A stretch of 64,000 bases of DNA from Indioceanicola profundi (GCF_003568845.1 NZ_CP030127.1:124001-188000), one strand, 5' to 3'; numbered from the stretch's first letter, positions 10,050-20,500 are shown. The notes: generated by a model from the letters alone, not told the origin. Made by a program: numbers and translations.

Positions 10050-10118
10050 CGGTCCGCGCACCGGGGCGATGCAGCAGCTTGCCCGGCAGCGGATATTGCT
10101 GCAAGCCCTCACCCGTGC
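10050..10118 (-). pseudogene. Decayed 3' fragment of a second spo0M-like gene
   Basis: On the minus strand the DNA just upstream of the small membrane protein gene encodes TGEGLQQYPLPGKLLHRPGA. This aligns with TGDDWQRIPLPGKLQGPGQ near the C-terminus of the Spo0M-like protein, and the DNA is also similar over about 50 bases. Upstream of this the similarity ends and the frame carries no spo0M features. It is read as the remnant of a duplicated or replaced copy. Confidence 0.5.
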
Positions 10119-10303
10119 GGCCAGGGCAGGGCTGGCAGAAGGGGGCTGGCCATGAACGAATGCAGGCGTATCAGCAGAAATAGGAAGCCAAAAGTGCGTA
10201 TGGCGCGGGCTGCGCCGCCATTTGCTCAAGGCCATGGTTGCCTGCGCATTCCTTACGCGCCTTAGTCTGGCCGCTCGGTCCGGCGGGGAAGGTTCGCCGC
10301 CTC

Positions 10304-10344
10304 GGCCAACTCTGCCTCAGCAAGCTGGCGTGGCAGAGTTGGCC
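10304..10344 (-). terminator. Hairpin after the beta-barrel gene
   Basis: A perfect 13-bp inverted repeat (GGCCAACTCTGCC / GGCAGAGTTGGCC) with a 15-base loop starts nine bases past the stop of the outer-membrane protein gene. No U-tract follows, so termination may need Rho, or the stem may protect the mRNA 3' end. Confidence 0.6.
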
Positions 10345-10352
10345 GACCATGA

Positions 10353-10970
10353 TCAGAAGCGGAAGCCCAGCGTTGCCGACAGCTCATGCGCCTGCACGCG
10401 GCGTGTCAGGGGTCCGTCACTGATCGAGAGACGCGCGGTTCCATGATCCAGATAGCGGTAGCCAAAACGGGCAAAGGAGAAGTCACCGGTTTCCAAGGTC
10501 ATTCCGCCCATTAGCTGCCAACCGAACCGGTCTGCATTATTGCCTTGGGCGGTTATTGCAGGGCCTGTTTCCGTCCTGAGCACCACATTCCTGGTCTCAT
10601 GCTGCGCAAGGCCGGCACCGATGCCGAGATAGGGTATCAGACCCCGCGCCCTGCCGCGCGGCTCGTAGAAGTCCCAATACACATTCGCCATGTACGAGGC
10701 ACTGTCTACATCCGTATTGCCGAATGCGGCTGCGTCGCCATCCACATCGAAGCGGTAACCGTCCCGCCAGTCTATGGCCAGCTCCAACCGGATATTGCGG
10801 GTCATGTGACGTCCGGCGGACAGCTCCCAGATGCCTGACTGCCCAAGGCTGCTCTGCCCCCAGGAAGAGCCGACACTGCCTTGAACGTAGAAATCTCCGG
10901 CTTGTTGCGCATGGGCGGGCAAGATCAGGCCCGCAGCCGCGAACAGGGCAACGGTAATCACCTTCCTCAT
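10353..10970 (-). CDS. Outer-membrane beta-barrel protein
   Basis: 205 residues with a signal peptide of about 21 residues (MRKVITVALFAAAGLILPAHA). The mature part has about eight alternating strands, for example FYVQGSVGSSWGQSS, RNIRLELAIDWRDGYRF, YMANVYWDFYE, PYLGIGAGLAQ and FSFARFGYRYLDHG. It ends in an aromatic strand LSATLGFRF with C-terminal phenylalanine. This is the pattern of small OmpA/OmpW-like barrels (OMP_b-brl). Such proteins are surface porins or adhesins; no specific role can be given. The gene stands alone and ends in a strong hairpin. Confidence 0.8.
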   Translation of the reverse strand: MRKVITVALFAAAGLILPAHAQQAGDFYVQGSVGSSWGQSSLGQSGIWELSAGRHMTRNIRLELAIDWRDGYRFDVDGDAAAFGNTDVDSASYMANVYWDFYEPRGRARGLIPYLGIGAGLAQHETRNVVLRTETGPAITAQGNNADRFGWQLMGGMTLETGDFSFARFGYRYLDHGTARLSISDGPLTRRVQAHELSATLGFRF

Positions 10971-11152
10971 TCATTCACCTTCATATTTCATAACCTTATC
11001 AGCCTATTAAGGCTTGAGTTCGCGAGCGACCGGTTGCGTGGGCAGCTCAGCTGAACCAACGCGTGGTGATGCGAGATCATCCTTGCGTGAGGCCTGATGA
11101 TTGATCCCATTGCTTGCTGCTGCAGGACCGGCTTGGATTCCGCGTCACATCC

Positions 11153-11941
11153 TCAGGCCAGAAGCAGGATCGCTCCGCCAAAGATCAGGCGGTAGATCAC
11201 GAAGGGCGTGAAATCAGCCTGGCGCAACCAGTGCATCAGAGCGCCGATGCTGATATAGCCGGCCGCGAAGGCCAGCAGTGCAGCCGTGAAGAAAGCTGGA
11301 GCAGTGATCTGGCTGCCGGCGCTTGCCAAGGTGGCGAGCGCCAGGAGGGTTGCTGCGCAGATGGTCGGTATCGACAGCAGCATAGAGAAGCGCGCCGCCG
11401 CCTCGTGGCTTAGACCCAGGAAACGGGCGGCCGCCATTGTGACTCCCGACCGGCTGGTGCCTGGTATCAGGGCCAGAACCTGTGCTGCGCCGATCACCAT
11501 GGCGTCGCGGTAGCCGATCTCGTCGAAGCCGCGGCAGCTGTGCCGCCGGTCGGCGGCATAGAGTACCAGGGCGAAGACGATGGTGCTCACCGCCACAACA
11601 TGTTCCTGGCGCGCGCTTGTCTCCAGGAGACCTTTGGCCATGAAGCCCGCCAGCACGATCGGCAGCGTGGCCACAGTCAGCAACCGGAGCAGACGGGTAT
11701 CGGGGCTGCGGCTTCCCGTGACCATGGCACGGCCCGCCCCAATCAGGCTGCGGCAGTCTGCACGGAAATAGGCCATGACTGCTCCAAGGGTCCCGAGGTG
11801 CAGCGCGATGTCGATCAGAAGCCCCTGATCCTCCCAACCGGTTACATGGGAGACGAGAATAAGGTGCCCCGACGAACTGACAGGGAGAAACTCTGTGATG
11901 CCCTGGACAAGAGACAGCACAATAAGGGTGAAAAGGTCCAT
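11153..11941 (-). CDS. uppP: Undecaprenyl-diphosphatase UppP/BacA
   Basis: 262 residues from MDLFTLIVLSLVQGITEFLP. The two family signatures are present: EFLPVSSSGHL at residues 17-27 and GTSRSGVTMAAARFLGL near residue 160, which carry the catalytic Glu, Ser, His and Arg residues. About eight membrane helices are predicted. The enzyme removes a phosphate from undecaprenyl diphosphate at the inner membrane, recycling the lipid carrier for peptidoglycan and other envelope polymers, and can confer bacitracin tolerance. The length is typical. An SBF-like transporter gene lies 84 bp upstream on the same strand, but a functional link is not evident. Confidence 0.95.
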   Translation of the reverse strand: MDLFTLIVLSLVQGITEFLPVSSSGHLILVSHVTGWEDQGLLIDIALHLGTLGAVMAYFRADCRSLIGAGRAMVTGSRSPDTRLLRLLTVATLPIVLAGFMAKGLLETSARQEHVVAVSTIVFALVLYAADRRHSCRGFDEIGYRDAMVIGAAQVLALIPGTSRSGVTMAAARFLGLSHEAAARFSMLLSIPTICAATLLALATLASAGSQITAPAFFTAALLAFAAGYISIGALMHWLRQADFTPFVIYRLIFGGAILLLA

Positions 11942-12025
11942 GCCGGTATCCCGGTTGAGATGGAGCGGTGCCGCGCCGCACATCGGCGTGCGGCGCCAGT
12001 CGCGAGCGGGAAGAGGGAGTGGAAC

Positions 12026-13030
12026 TCAGCAGGACAGCGCAGTCGCGTCACTGTACTCGCCTTGCCGGCGATAACGGCTGGCAAGCCAAGCGCACAGGAT
12101 GAGCTGGAGCTGGTGGAAGATCATCAAGGGCAGGATGATCACGCCGACCTGTGCCGCCGGAAACAGGACGCGCGCCATCGGAACGCCTGAGACCAGACTT
12201 TTCTTCGATCCGCAGAAGACCAAGGCGATCCGATCCGGGCGGGAGAAGCCGAACTTCACCGCGATCCAGGTCGAGAAAGCTATGACGATCGCCAGGATTG
12301 CCACACTGCCCGCAATGATGGTTCCCAGATCCACCCACTCCACCTCGGTCCAGAGGCCTTCCAGCGTGGCCGCGCCAAAGGCGCTGTAGACCACAAGCAG
12401 AATGGAAAGGCGGTCTGTATAGCCCGTCCACGCCTTTGCCCGTTCCAGCACGCCGCCGATCCAGGGGCGAAGGAGATGGCCGGCCATGAATGGGACGAGG
12501 AGCTGGAGAAGGATCGACTGGATAGCTCCCAGTTGCAGGGCAGCCGAGGCCGAGCCTTCCGGCTGTAGCAGCATCGCCACGAACAGCGGGGTCAGGAACA
12601 TTCCTAGGAGATTGGAAAGCGATGCACTGCAGATCGCCGCCGGGACATTGCCGCCTGCGGTGGAGGTGAAGGCGATCGAGCTCTGAACCGTTGACGGCAG
12701 CACGCAGAGATACAGAAACCCGGCGGCAATTGCAGGGGCGACCAGCGCAGGGGACAGCAGGGTGATGGAAAGCCCCAGCAGCGGAAACACGATGAAGGTA
12801 GAACTCAATACGGTCAGATGCAGGCGCCAGTGACCGATGCCGGCCAGGATGGCGTCTCGAGACAGCTTCGCGCCATGCAGGAAGAAGAGCAGCGCAATGG
12901 CAAGGTCCGTCACGACATCAAGCGTTCGTGCCGCCTGTCCGGTCATCGGATAGAGGGCCGCAAGGCCTGCCGTCAGCAGAAGCAGCAGCAGGAAAGGATC
13001 GATGATGGAAGTGGGGAGCCGGAATCGCAA
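12026..13030 (-). CDS. Bile acid:sodium symporter-like (SBF/YfeH-like) transporter
   Basis: 334 residues, almost entirely hydrophobic with about ten helices. The motifs LDVVTDLAIALLFFLHGAKL, LCVLPSTVQSSIAFTS-x-AGGNVPAAICSASLSNLLG and LVFCGSKKSLVSGVPMARVL are characteristic of the SLC10A7/YfeH branch of the bile acid:sodium symporter superfamily. The crossover motif with Gly-Asn-Val-Pro is the expected ion and substrate site. The natural substrate is unknown; organic anions are likely. It lies on the inner membrane and shares the strand with uppP downstream. Confidence 0.88.
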   Translation of the reverse strand: MRFRLPTSIIDPFLLLLLLTAGLAALYPMTGQAARTLDVVTDLAIALLFFLHGAKLSRDAILAGIGHWRLHLTVLSSTFIVFPLLGLSITLLSPALVAPAIAAGFLYLCVLPSTVQSSIAFTSTAGGNVPAAICSASLSNLLGMFLTPLFVAMLLQPEGSASAALQLGAIQSILLQLLVPFMAGHLLRPWIGGVLERAKAWTGYTDRLSILLVVYSAFGAATLEGLWTEVEWVDLGTIIAGSVAILAIVIAFSTWIAVKFGFSRPDRIALVFCGSKKSLVSGVPMARVLFPAAQVGVIILPLMIFHQLQLILCAWLASRYRRQGEYSDATALSC

Positions 13031-13620
13031 CTCTGCCTCAAGCCGTTGTTCAATCCGTCCCTGACCGACAGAGGGGGGCCTGGTGGAAGCCGGCCAGGAG
13101 AGCAGATTCCGTAGAACATACGCGCCAGATTGCGTCCTAATCCGGGCACCACGCCTTTTACGATGCTCAAGGCCCTTGGACCTAGCATCCTTAAAGACCG
13201 CGCCTCTTCATTGAGGGGGAGTGCTGCCAGGCTTGGCCCCTGCGACAGGGGCATCGTCCCGAACAGTGTGTTTTTCCAGAGACGCCTAAGCGCGTAGAGG
13301 CACTAGCCCGATCTTTGGCGTGTGGCAAAACCGTGATCGGAAAGGGAAGCGACCACTGTGCGCACATTCGGAAGTGGCTTCCAGTCCCAACCGATTTTTC
13401 ATCTACTTCAATCGATTAGCAGCCACCTAGCCCCTGTGACAGGCGGCGCGTGGCGTGAGACCTGCCGGCGTGCTCTCCGTTACAAGCCTGTTCGCTAAGT
13501 AATCGGTTAACCTTTAGCGGCCAGCGTCAGCGCTGTTCAGAGCTTCGCACCATCGAGGTGAGAAGTAGCGCAGACCTCAGCATGTAAACCACACATGCGC
13601 CGTGACATAGGAACCGAAAC
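13031..13620. other. Long divergent intergenic region
   Basis: 590 bp between the divergent SBF-like transporter and the 877-aa hydrolase. No supported gene was found; the short open frames lack coding character. The part near 13480-13620 is less GC-rich (GTAATCGGTTAACC) and probably holds the hydrolase promoter. AGGAACCGAAAC just before the ATG provides a weak ribosome binding site. Confidence 0.4.
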
Positions 13621-16254
13621 ATGGCGAAGCCTCGCGTTCTCATCTCGACCGACATTGGCGGCAGCGACAAAGATGATGACCAGTCTTTGGTTCATGCCTT
13701 TCTCTATGCTGACAAGATCAAGATTGAAGGGATCGTATCCTCTCCGGCGCCGCACGGTGGCCGGGCCAAGGACATCCACGAGGTGATCGATGCCTACGCT
13801 AAGGATTACGCGAACCTGAAGACCTATTCTTCGGACTATCCAACGCCGAGCTATCTCAAGTCCATGACCTATCAGGGAGCCACCAGCGCCCAGCCGTCCG
13901 CGGGCTACTCCAAGGCGACGGCCGGTTCAAAGGCGATCATTGAGGCTGCCCGCGAGGGTTCGGCGTCCGATCCGCTCTACATCCTGACCTGGGGTGCCAT
14001 GACCGATGTCGCCCAGGCGCTGCACGACGCGCCGGACATCGTGAACAAGATCCGCCTGCTCTCGATCGGGTCCACCAACACCACATTCGACAAGAACGCC
14101 CGCAACTACATCTACAACAACATGGATAAGGGCGAAGCGTTCGAGAAGCTCTGGTGGATCGAAGACAACTCCACTTTCCGCGGCATGTATGTGAGTTCTT
14201 CGGGGGCGAACGATCCTTCGATCCACAATGGCTGGATTGACGCCAACGCCAAGGGCCACGGCGCGCTAGGTGCTTACTTCGACAAGATGACCACCGACCT
14301 CTACGGCCCCGGCTCTGTCGATGGCCTGAAGATGGGCGATACACCTTCGCTGCTCTATCTCCTGGACAATGCTGACAACAACAATCCCGGCGCCAACGGC
14401 TGGGGCGGCAAGTTCGTGAAGACCGGCAAGGCGTCGAACTACTGGACGGATAGCAAGGCGTCCGGAGACAAGCTCGGCTCTTACGCTGGTGCCAAGACCG
14501 TCGCTGAAGACCGCAGCGCCTATCTCAAGGACTTCGCCGCCCGCCTGGATCGCGCCAAGGCGCCCAATGGCGGTGCCAAGGACGAAGCGCCGACATCCGC
14601 GCCGTCCAAGCCTGCCTCCTCTCCGGCTCCTTCCTTCGACGCCAAGATCGGCGTCGGCACGACCGAGGCGGAAAAGCTGAAGCTGACCGGCGGGTACTCG
14701 GTCGAGAAGACCGGAACTGCCTCCGGCGGAGCCCAGATCAAGGTCGATGGAAAGGGGGAGGCCAACGGCACCTTCACTGGTGGAACCGGCACCTACAAGA
14801 TGACCGTGCGTCATGTCGACGAGTTTGATGGCAAGGCAACTTATGCAGTCAAGGTGAATGGCAAGACGGTGAACACCTTCACCGGTGACAGCATGGGCGG
14901 CAGCGACAAGATGGAGAACCACTCCTTCCAGCTAAGCCTTAAGACTGGCGACCAGATCAGCATCACCGGCGCGCAGCAGCAGGGAGAATATGCCCGGATC
15001 GACTCCCTAAAGCTGGAAAAGGCGAGCGGCACCAGCACGGCGTCGAAGCCCACCACAACCCCCGCTCCGCAGTCTACGAGCGGCCCAGTGCTCAAGGTCG
15101 GCACCACCGAGGCGGAGAAGCTGAAGCTGTCGGGCGGCTATGTGGTTGAGAGCCGGGGCGCATCGTCGGGTGATGCCAACATCAAGGTGAATGGCTCCGG
15201 TACCGCCGAAGGCATCTTCGATGGGGCGTCCGGCACCTACAAGGTCAGCGTAGGCTGGCTGAACGAGAGCGATGGGGCAGCCAGCTTCGCCGTGAAGGTC
15301 AATGGCAAAACCGTGAATTCCTGGACCGGAAACGGCGGCAGCAATAACGAGGCGGTGCGCAGCTTCACGGTCGAGCTGAAGGACGGTGACAAGATCGTGC
15401 TGTCCGGCGTGCAGCAGAACTGGGAACAGGCCCGCTTCGACTGGGTAAAGCTGGAGAACGCGAGCGGCTCCACCCCGACGCCGAAGTCCTCCATCGCTGC
15501 ACCGGTGTCCTTGCCTGCCAAGGAGGCGAAGCCCCAGACCTCCGATCTGAAGGACGCCGATTTTGACGCCTTCGCCTTTGTCGGCCAGTCCAATGCGGCC
15601 GGTCACTTCTTCAAGCGCGCTGGCGACAAGAGCGGCGGCTCGCTTGGCAACGACGTGTTCGAAAAGGCGCTGGGAGCCAAGCTCGGCGGCGCCGTCAAGG
15701 CGATCAACGGCGCAACATCGGGCAGCGCATCGAACGAGAAGGTGGATGGCTCGAATTACTGGTGGAACCTTAGCCAGGACAAGCCCGGTCCGGCATTGAA
15801 GAATGCCATCTCCCAGATCAAGGCCGGCCTCGGCAGCAAGGATCTGGACGGCTTCATCTGGGGCCAGGGTGAAACCGACGCCAAGGCCGTGAAGGACGAT
15901 TGGAGCAACCTGAACACGGTTGTGAACAACTTCAGCAAAGCCACTAAGAAGGTGTTCGCCTACCTGCAGGACCAGTTCGGGGACGATCTACCGATCTTCG
16001 TTCAGCAACTGGGCACCTTCAAGCAGGACGGCGCCTGGCTGGACGGCCCGGTGGGAGCGCTGGACAAAATACGCGAGGCTCAGGCCAAGCTGATCTCCGG
16101 CATGGACGATGTTTATCTCGGGGCGAAGACCGCAGGCTTGGCCGCCCATGACGGCATACATTTCACCAATGCCGCCTACGGCACGATCGCCAGTCGGCTG
16201 GCCGGCAGCGTCGAGGTGGAACTTGTCGGCCTGCACAACGACGGCCAGCTCTAA
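13621..16254 (+). CDS. DUF1593-like / carbohydrate-binding-like / SGNH esterase fusion protein
   Basis: 877 residues in three parts. (1) Residues 1-310 resemble the DUF1593 nucleoside-hydrolase-like domain (RVLISTDIGGSDKDDDQS, an Asp-rich metal-site motif; LYILTWGAMTDVAQAL). (2) Two homologous repeats at about 345-467 and 493-614, each starting VGTTEAEKLKL-x-GGY and ending in a lysine-leucine-glutamate strand, resemble beta-sandwich carbohydrate-binding modules; they are joined by Ala/Pro/Ser/Thr linkers. (3) Residues 645-870 are an SGNH / carbohydrate-esterase-6-like domain: FVGQSNAAG with Ser657, GQGETDAKA near 744, and HDGIHFTN with Asp844 and His847. This suggests a secreted deacetylase or glycan-degrading enzyme. 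No Sec signal peptide is seen, so export would have to be by another route. A strong terminator follows the gene. Confidence 0.8.
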   Translation: MAKPRVLISTDIGGSDKDDDQSLVHAFLYADKIKIEGIVSSPAPHGGRAKDIHEVIDAYAKDYANLKTYSSDYPTPSYLKSMTYQGATSAQPSAGYSKATAGSKAIIEAAREGSASDPLYILTWGAMTDVAQALHDAPDIVNKIRLLSIGSTNTTFDKNARNYIYNNMDKGEAFEKLWWIEDNSTFRGMYVSSSGANDPSIHNGWIDANAKGHGALGAYFDKMTTDLYGPGSVDGLKMGDTPSLLYLLDNADNNNPGANGWGGKFVKTGKASNYWTDSKASGDKLGSYAGAKTVAEDRSAYLKDFAARLDRAKAPNGGAKDEAPTSAPSKPASSPAPSFDAKIGVGTTEAEKLKLTGGYSVEKTGTASGGAQIKVDGKGEANGTFTGGTGTYKMTVRHVDEFDGKATYAVKVNGKTVNTFTGDSMGGSDKMENHSFQLSLKTGDQISITGAQQQGEYARIDSLKLEKASGTSTASKPTTTPAPQSTSGPVLKVGTTEAEKLKLSGGYVVESRGASSGDANIKVNGSGTAEGIFDGASGTYKVSVGWLNESDGAASFAVKVNGKTVNSWTGNGGSNNEAVRSFTVELKDGDKIVLSGVQQNWEQARFDWVKLENASGSTPTPKSSIAAPVSLPAKEAKPQTSDLKDADFDAFAFVGQSNAAGHFFKRAGDKSGGSLGNDVFEKALGAKLGGAVKAINGATSGSASNEKVDGSNYWWNLSQDKPGPALKNAISQIKAGLGSKDLDGFIWGQGETDAKAVKDDWSNLNTVVNNFSKATKKVFAYLQDQFGDDLPIFVQQLGTFKQDGAWLDGPVGALDKIREAQAKLISGMDDVYLGAKTAGLAAHDGIHFTNAAYGTIASRLAGSVEVELVGLHNDGQL

Positions 16255-16271
16255 CCAGGCATGATCCGGCA

Positions 16272-16299
16272 CCGGCCGCAGGGGAAACCCTGCGGCCGG
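16272..16299 (+). terminator. Rho-independent-type terminator after the fusion hydrolase
   Basis: A perfect 12-bp stem (CCGGCCGCAGGG / CCCTGCGGCCGG) closed by a GAAA tetraloop lies 17 bases past the stop codon and is followed by the moderately T-rich AATTCTATTT. Confidence 0.8.
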
Positions 16300-16465
16300 A
16301 ATTCTATTTGCGCTCGTTCACGGATCGGGATGGACATCTTGACCGTTACAGGGCGCGCAATGGCCAATGCTGCCTACCGGATCCTGGGGCAACTCCTCGT
16401 CATGGACGGCGTATCCGTCGGTAATCTTTCCCGCCTCGCCGGCTACATGGCCGAGACCAGGGGGG

Positions 16466-17364
16466 CTCAGAGTCTATTTGGAAACCCTACCTGTGGCTGG
16501 TGTGGCGTATAAGGACGGAGCCCATGGCGAGGTGGATCATGGCCTCGGAGACGTCGGTCCGCTTTTCGTAATCACGGACCAGGCGACGCCAGCGGGTCAT
16601 CCAGCCGAAGGCTCCTTCGACAACCCGGCGGCGAGGCAGGACCTTGAAGCCGGGCTCGTGATCGGTGCGGCGGACGACTTCGACGGCGAAGTCGAGGAAG
16701 CGGGCCTTGTCCATCCGCTTGCCCCGGTCGTAGGCACCATCGGCGAAGAGATGCTTCCCCCAGGGCCAGCGTTTCCGGATGGCGCCCAGGATGAGCTGCG
16801 CGCCCGCACTGTCGGAGATGTCGGCGGTGGTCAGGTTCACCATCAGCAGCCACCCGTCCGTGTCCACGGCAATGTGGCGCTTGGCAAGCGTTGATCTTCT
16901 TGCCCGCGTCGAACCCACGCTTGGCCGCAGCGGAAGCCTTGACCGACTGGCTGTCGATGACCCCAGCAGTAGGGCTCGCCTCCCGACCGGCGCGCTCGCG
17001 GTCGATCATCAGGGCCACATCGTGGATGGTGCGGAACAGCAGGCGGCGCACAAACACCCGGAACCACCAGTAGACCGTCCGCCAAGGCGGGATATCCTTG
17101 GGCAGCATCCGCCATCCCCCGCCGAACCGGGCTATGTAGCGGATCGCGTTCAGGATCGCGCAGGTCCATATCCCGCGTCCGGCCGGCTTTGCTCGGCGGC
17201 AGCAACGGCGCAATCCGCGACCGTTCCTCACAGGTCAGTTCCGTCGCGTAGCGCTTTGTCTTCTTCTCGATCTCGGACATCCGGCCACGGTTCGCTCGGG
17301 TCCTCATCCCGAGCTTGAACCACGCCGCCTGCCCGGCTTCAAGCCATTACAAACGGACTCTGAG
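16466..17364 (-). mobile_element. IS5-family insertion sequence, full length but inactivated
   Basis: 899 bp bounded by imperfect inverted repeats that begin CTCAGAGTCTATTTGGAA at the left and CTCAGAGTCCGTTTGTAA (minus strand) at the right. The interior encodes an IS5-family transposase on the minus strand that is broken by two frameshifts. No clear target duplication is visible at the edges. A nearly identical but truncated copy in the opposite orientation lies at 22474-22870, on the far side of the autotransporter and ialB-family genes. Confidence 0.85.
16487..17280 (-). pseudogene. IS5-family transposase, two frameshifts
   Basis: It starts MSEIEKKTKRYATELTCEER at 17280. The usual DDE transposase of about 270 residues is recovered only by changing frame twice. 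Near 17158-17160 two bases appear lost after GACCTGCGCG, where the protein should continue into ILNAIRYIARFGGGWRMLP. Near 16888-16893 one extra base appears in the stretch after GKKIN, before KRHIAVDTDGWLLMVNL. The segments contain VIDSQSVKA (first Asp), LFADGAYDRG (second Asp) and RRVVEGAFGWMTRWRRL (Glu), so catalytic residues are all present but not in one frame. The copy should not be able to move by itself. It ends RHTSHR. Confidence 0.85.
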
Positions 17365-17532
17365 GACTGCCGATGGGGTGCGCCGATCCGCGCAATCTCG
17401 GGCACACGACCAAAACCCAGGAACATCCGATCTGCTCCGCTCTGATCCGAAAATCACAAATACGTATTAACTACTTTGATATCGATCTGCTACAGACTAC
17501 AGCTCTGTATCCGCGATGTCCGAGTCCCACCC

Positions 17533-20500
17533 ATGCCCCGCCCCAATCTATCGCATGTGTTGTCTCTACTTCTCGCAACCACAGCAATAATATCACCTGC
17601 CTATGCGGCGGACATAACAATCACCTCGCCGGGCACCTTTATGATCGGCCCTGGACAGTCCGTCGAGTTCCAGGCGGAGAATGGGGCGACGTCCAGCAGC
17701 TCTGCGCAAGTGAACGGGGGCGTCACGATCGGCAGCATCGCCGCAACGGCGGCCGGCGTCGGCGTCCTCAACCTCACGGGCGACGGCGCCGGGGTGGACG
17801 GGTCCGTGAGCAACCTGTTTCGCACGGTGATCGCCGGCACCGGGGCCATGGGGATCACGGGAAGCGTAACCAACACCGGCGCCTTCTTCAGCCAGGCCGG
17901 AACCCTGACCGTCGGCGGGGATTTCCAGAATTCATACGTTAATTTCACCAACAACCGGGATGGAACGCTGATCCTGAACGGAGCGGTCAACGCCATCAGC
18001 ACTGTCCTGATGACGGGCAGCACCGGCAGCGTCGGCACCCTGACATTCGGCGCCGGAAGCGGCACAACGGTGACCGGCGCTGTGGGCGGCACGGCGCGGG
18101 TCAAGCTATTCAATCTCGACGGCGCCCTCGCCACCTTCAATGCCAATGTCGCGGCCGACCGCCTGAATTTCGGTGCCGACGGAACAGCATCCTTCCGCGG
18201 CGGCACCGTCAACGCCGCTTTCACCACCTCCGCCGACGGCACCGGCACCCTCAGCTTTCATCCTGGCGCGCAGACCACGGTGAACGGGACGATCGGCACC
18301 GGCACCCATGGACTGAAATTGGTGGAGTTGAAGAGCGGGACGGGCAGCATCGTCAGGTTGACCCAGGCCGTCTATGCCGACGCGGTGGCCGTCAACGGCC
18401 TGGGAACCCTGCTCCTCGACGCCGCCTCTCGGCTCGACACGGCAACCGGCAGCCCGAACGCCGCGACCGGCGCCCTGGTCAGCTTCGGCGCCGACGGGCT
18501 GCTGTCCATTTCCAGCCCGAATGTCAGGATCGGTGCCGTAACCACGACCGGCGGGACGAGCGGACAGGGCCGGATTTCGTTTTCCGGCAGCGGCGCATAC
18601 ATCCTGGGCGGCAGCCTCGGCACCGCCGACAACCGGATACGCCAGATCACCATCGGCAATGCCGCCGCCACGGTCGAAACCGCCGCGTCCTCATCGAACC
18701 ATGTCTCAAGCGTCCGCTTCTCGGCCGACGGCACGCTCTACCTCGGCGACGGGTCGAGCTTGACGGGCGACATCACGACCGCCACGCATCGGCGCGGAAC
18801 CGTCGTGTTCCGGGGGGGCTCCGGCGCGGTGATCCAGGGTGATGTCGGCTCCGGCGCGGCCGCGCTCAAGGCGCTCAACGTGGGCGGCCACGGGAGCGGG
18901 ACCATCGACGGCAGCATCTATGCCGAGACGATCTCTTTCAGCGATGATCCCGGCTACGGCCTGACGACCTCCGGCAACATCGTCGGCCAGGTGGAGGGCG
19001 CGCCCGGCGGTGGCGGCATTCTGACCTTCAGCGGCGTCACGACGACGGGCGGCCTCTTCGGCAGCGTGAACCCGCTGGGCTCCGTCGAGTTCAGGGGCGC
19101 CGGGATTTCGAGGCTGCGGCACGACATCAATGCAGGCTTCGGCGCAGGCGTCCTGATCGCCGGCCCGGACACGACTCTCAAGCTCGACGCGTCCGCGGCG
19201 ACCATTACAGGCCCATTCCGTAATCTCGGCGTCCTCGACCTGGGCGGGAACACCCTCACCGTGGCCGGCAACATGTCCGGCACCGGCAGCATCGCCTTTG
19301 CGGTGAGCGCCGCAGGCGCCGGCTACATCGTCAACACCATGAACAGCGCCAACTATGCGCCGGGCGTCGGCACGGTCGTCATCACGCCGACGGTGACCGG
19401 CACGGATGTCGCCAACGGCGCGACAGTGGCTCTGATCCGCGGCGCGGCCGGCAGCGCAGCGCCGGACTACGCGGGCACGGTCTTCACAGTGGCGGGCACC
19501 CAGACTCTGACTTGGACCGTCGCCTCGGGCGCGGCGCATATCGGATCGGTGGACCTCAACGGCTACACCATCACGGCCGCGGACACGGTCCTGGTCGCCA
19601 CCATTCCCGCCCCTCCTCCTCCTCCTCCTCCTCCGCCGCCGCCGCCGCCACCGCCACCGCCGCCACCACCACCGCCGGCCGAACCGGCCCCGACGGAGCC
19701 TGTTCCGACCACCCCGACCACGCCCACCGAACCGACCCCGACACCGCCTCCCCCTCCTCCGCCGCCGCCGGTCGCGCCGACCCCGACGGAGCCCGCACCT
19801 GCGCCGCCGACCGGCAACGGGGTGATCGACACCTCACGGCCGGTCTTCACCAATGGCGACAGGGCGGTGGAGAGCGTCACCGTCACCTTCGCCGGCGGCG
19901 TGCTGAAGCCGGTGGCCAGCCTGACACTGCCCCAGGCCATCACCGTCACGTCCGCCAACGGCTCCATCAATCCGGACGGCAACACGGTGACGCTGTCGGG
20001 TTCTGTCGGCGGGAGCGGCGTTCTCACGGTCGACGGCCCAGGAACGGTTGTCGTTTCCGGCGACCTCGCCAACACCGGCGGCCTTGTCGTCCAGCAAGGC
20101 GGGTTAGTGGTGGCCACAGGCGGTCGCGTCGAGGGACCCCTGGTCGTAGGGAATGACGGCCGGTTGGGCGGCAGCGGCACGATCCTCGGATCGAGCGTGG
20201 TTTCAGGCACCCTGGCCCCCGGCAGTTCCCCGGGCACGCTCACCTTCTCGGCCCCGCTGACCCTGACCGCGTCAAGCACCTACCAGGTCGAGATCGATGG
20301 CCCCGCCGCCGGCGCGGGAGCCGGGGCGCATGATCGCATCGTCCTGACTGGCGCGAACAGCGGCTTCAACGCCGCGGGCACGCTGACCCCGATCCTGCGC
20401 GGCATCACCGGCGATGCCGCCAACACCTACACCCCGGACATCGGCCAGACCTTCACGATCGTGCAGGCCGAAGGCGGCGTCTTCGGGGCGTTCGCAACCA

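Noticed and set aside
16367-16894. 175-codon plus-strand open frame over the IS element
   Set aside because: Antisense to the transposase remnant; the same frame reappears over the second IS copy (22439-23107), showing it is repeat DNA.
19612-19680. CRISPR or tandem-repeat array
   Set aside because: The repeat is a coding poly-proline run without spacers.
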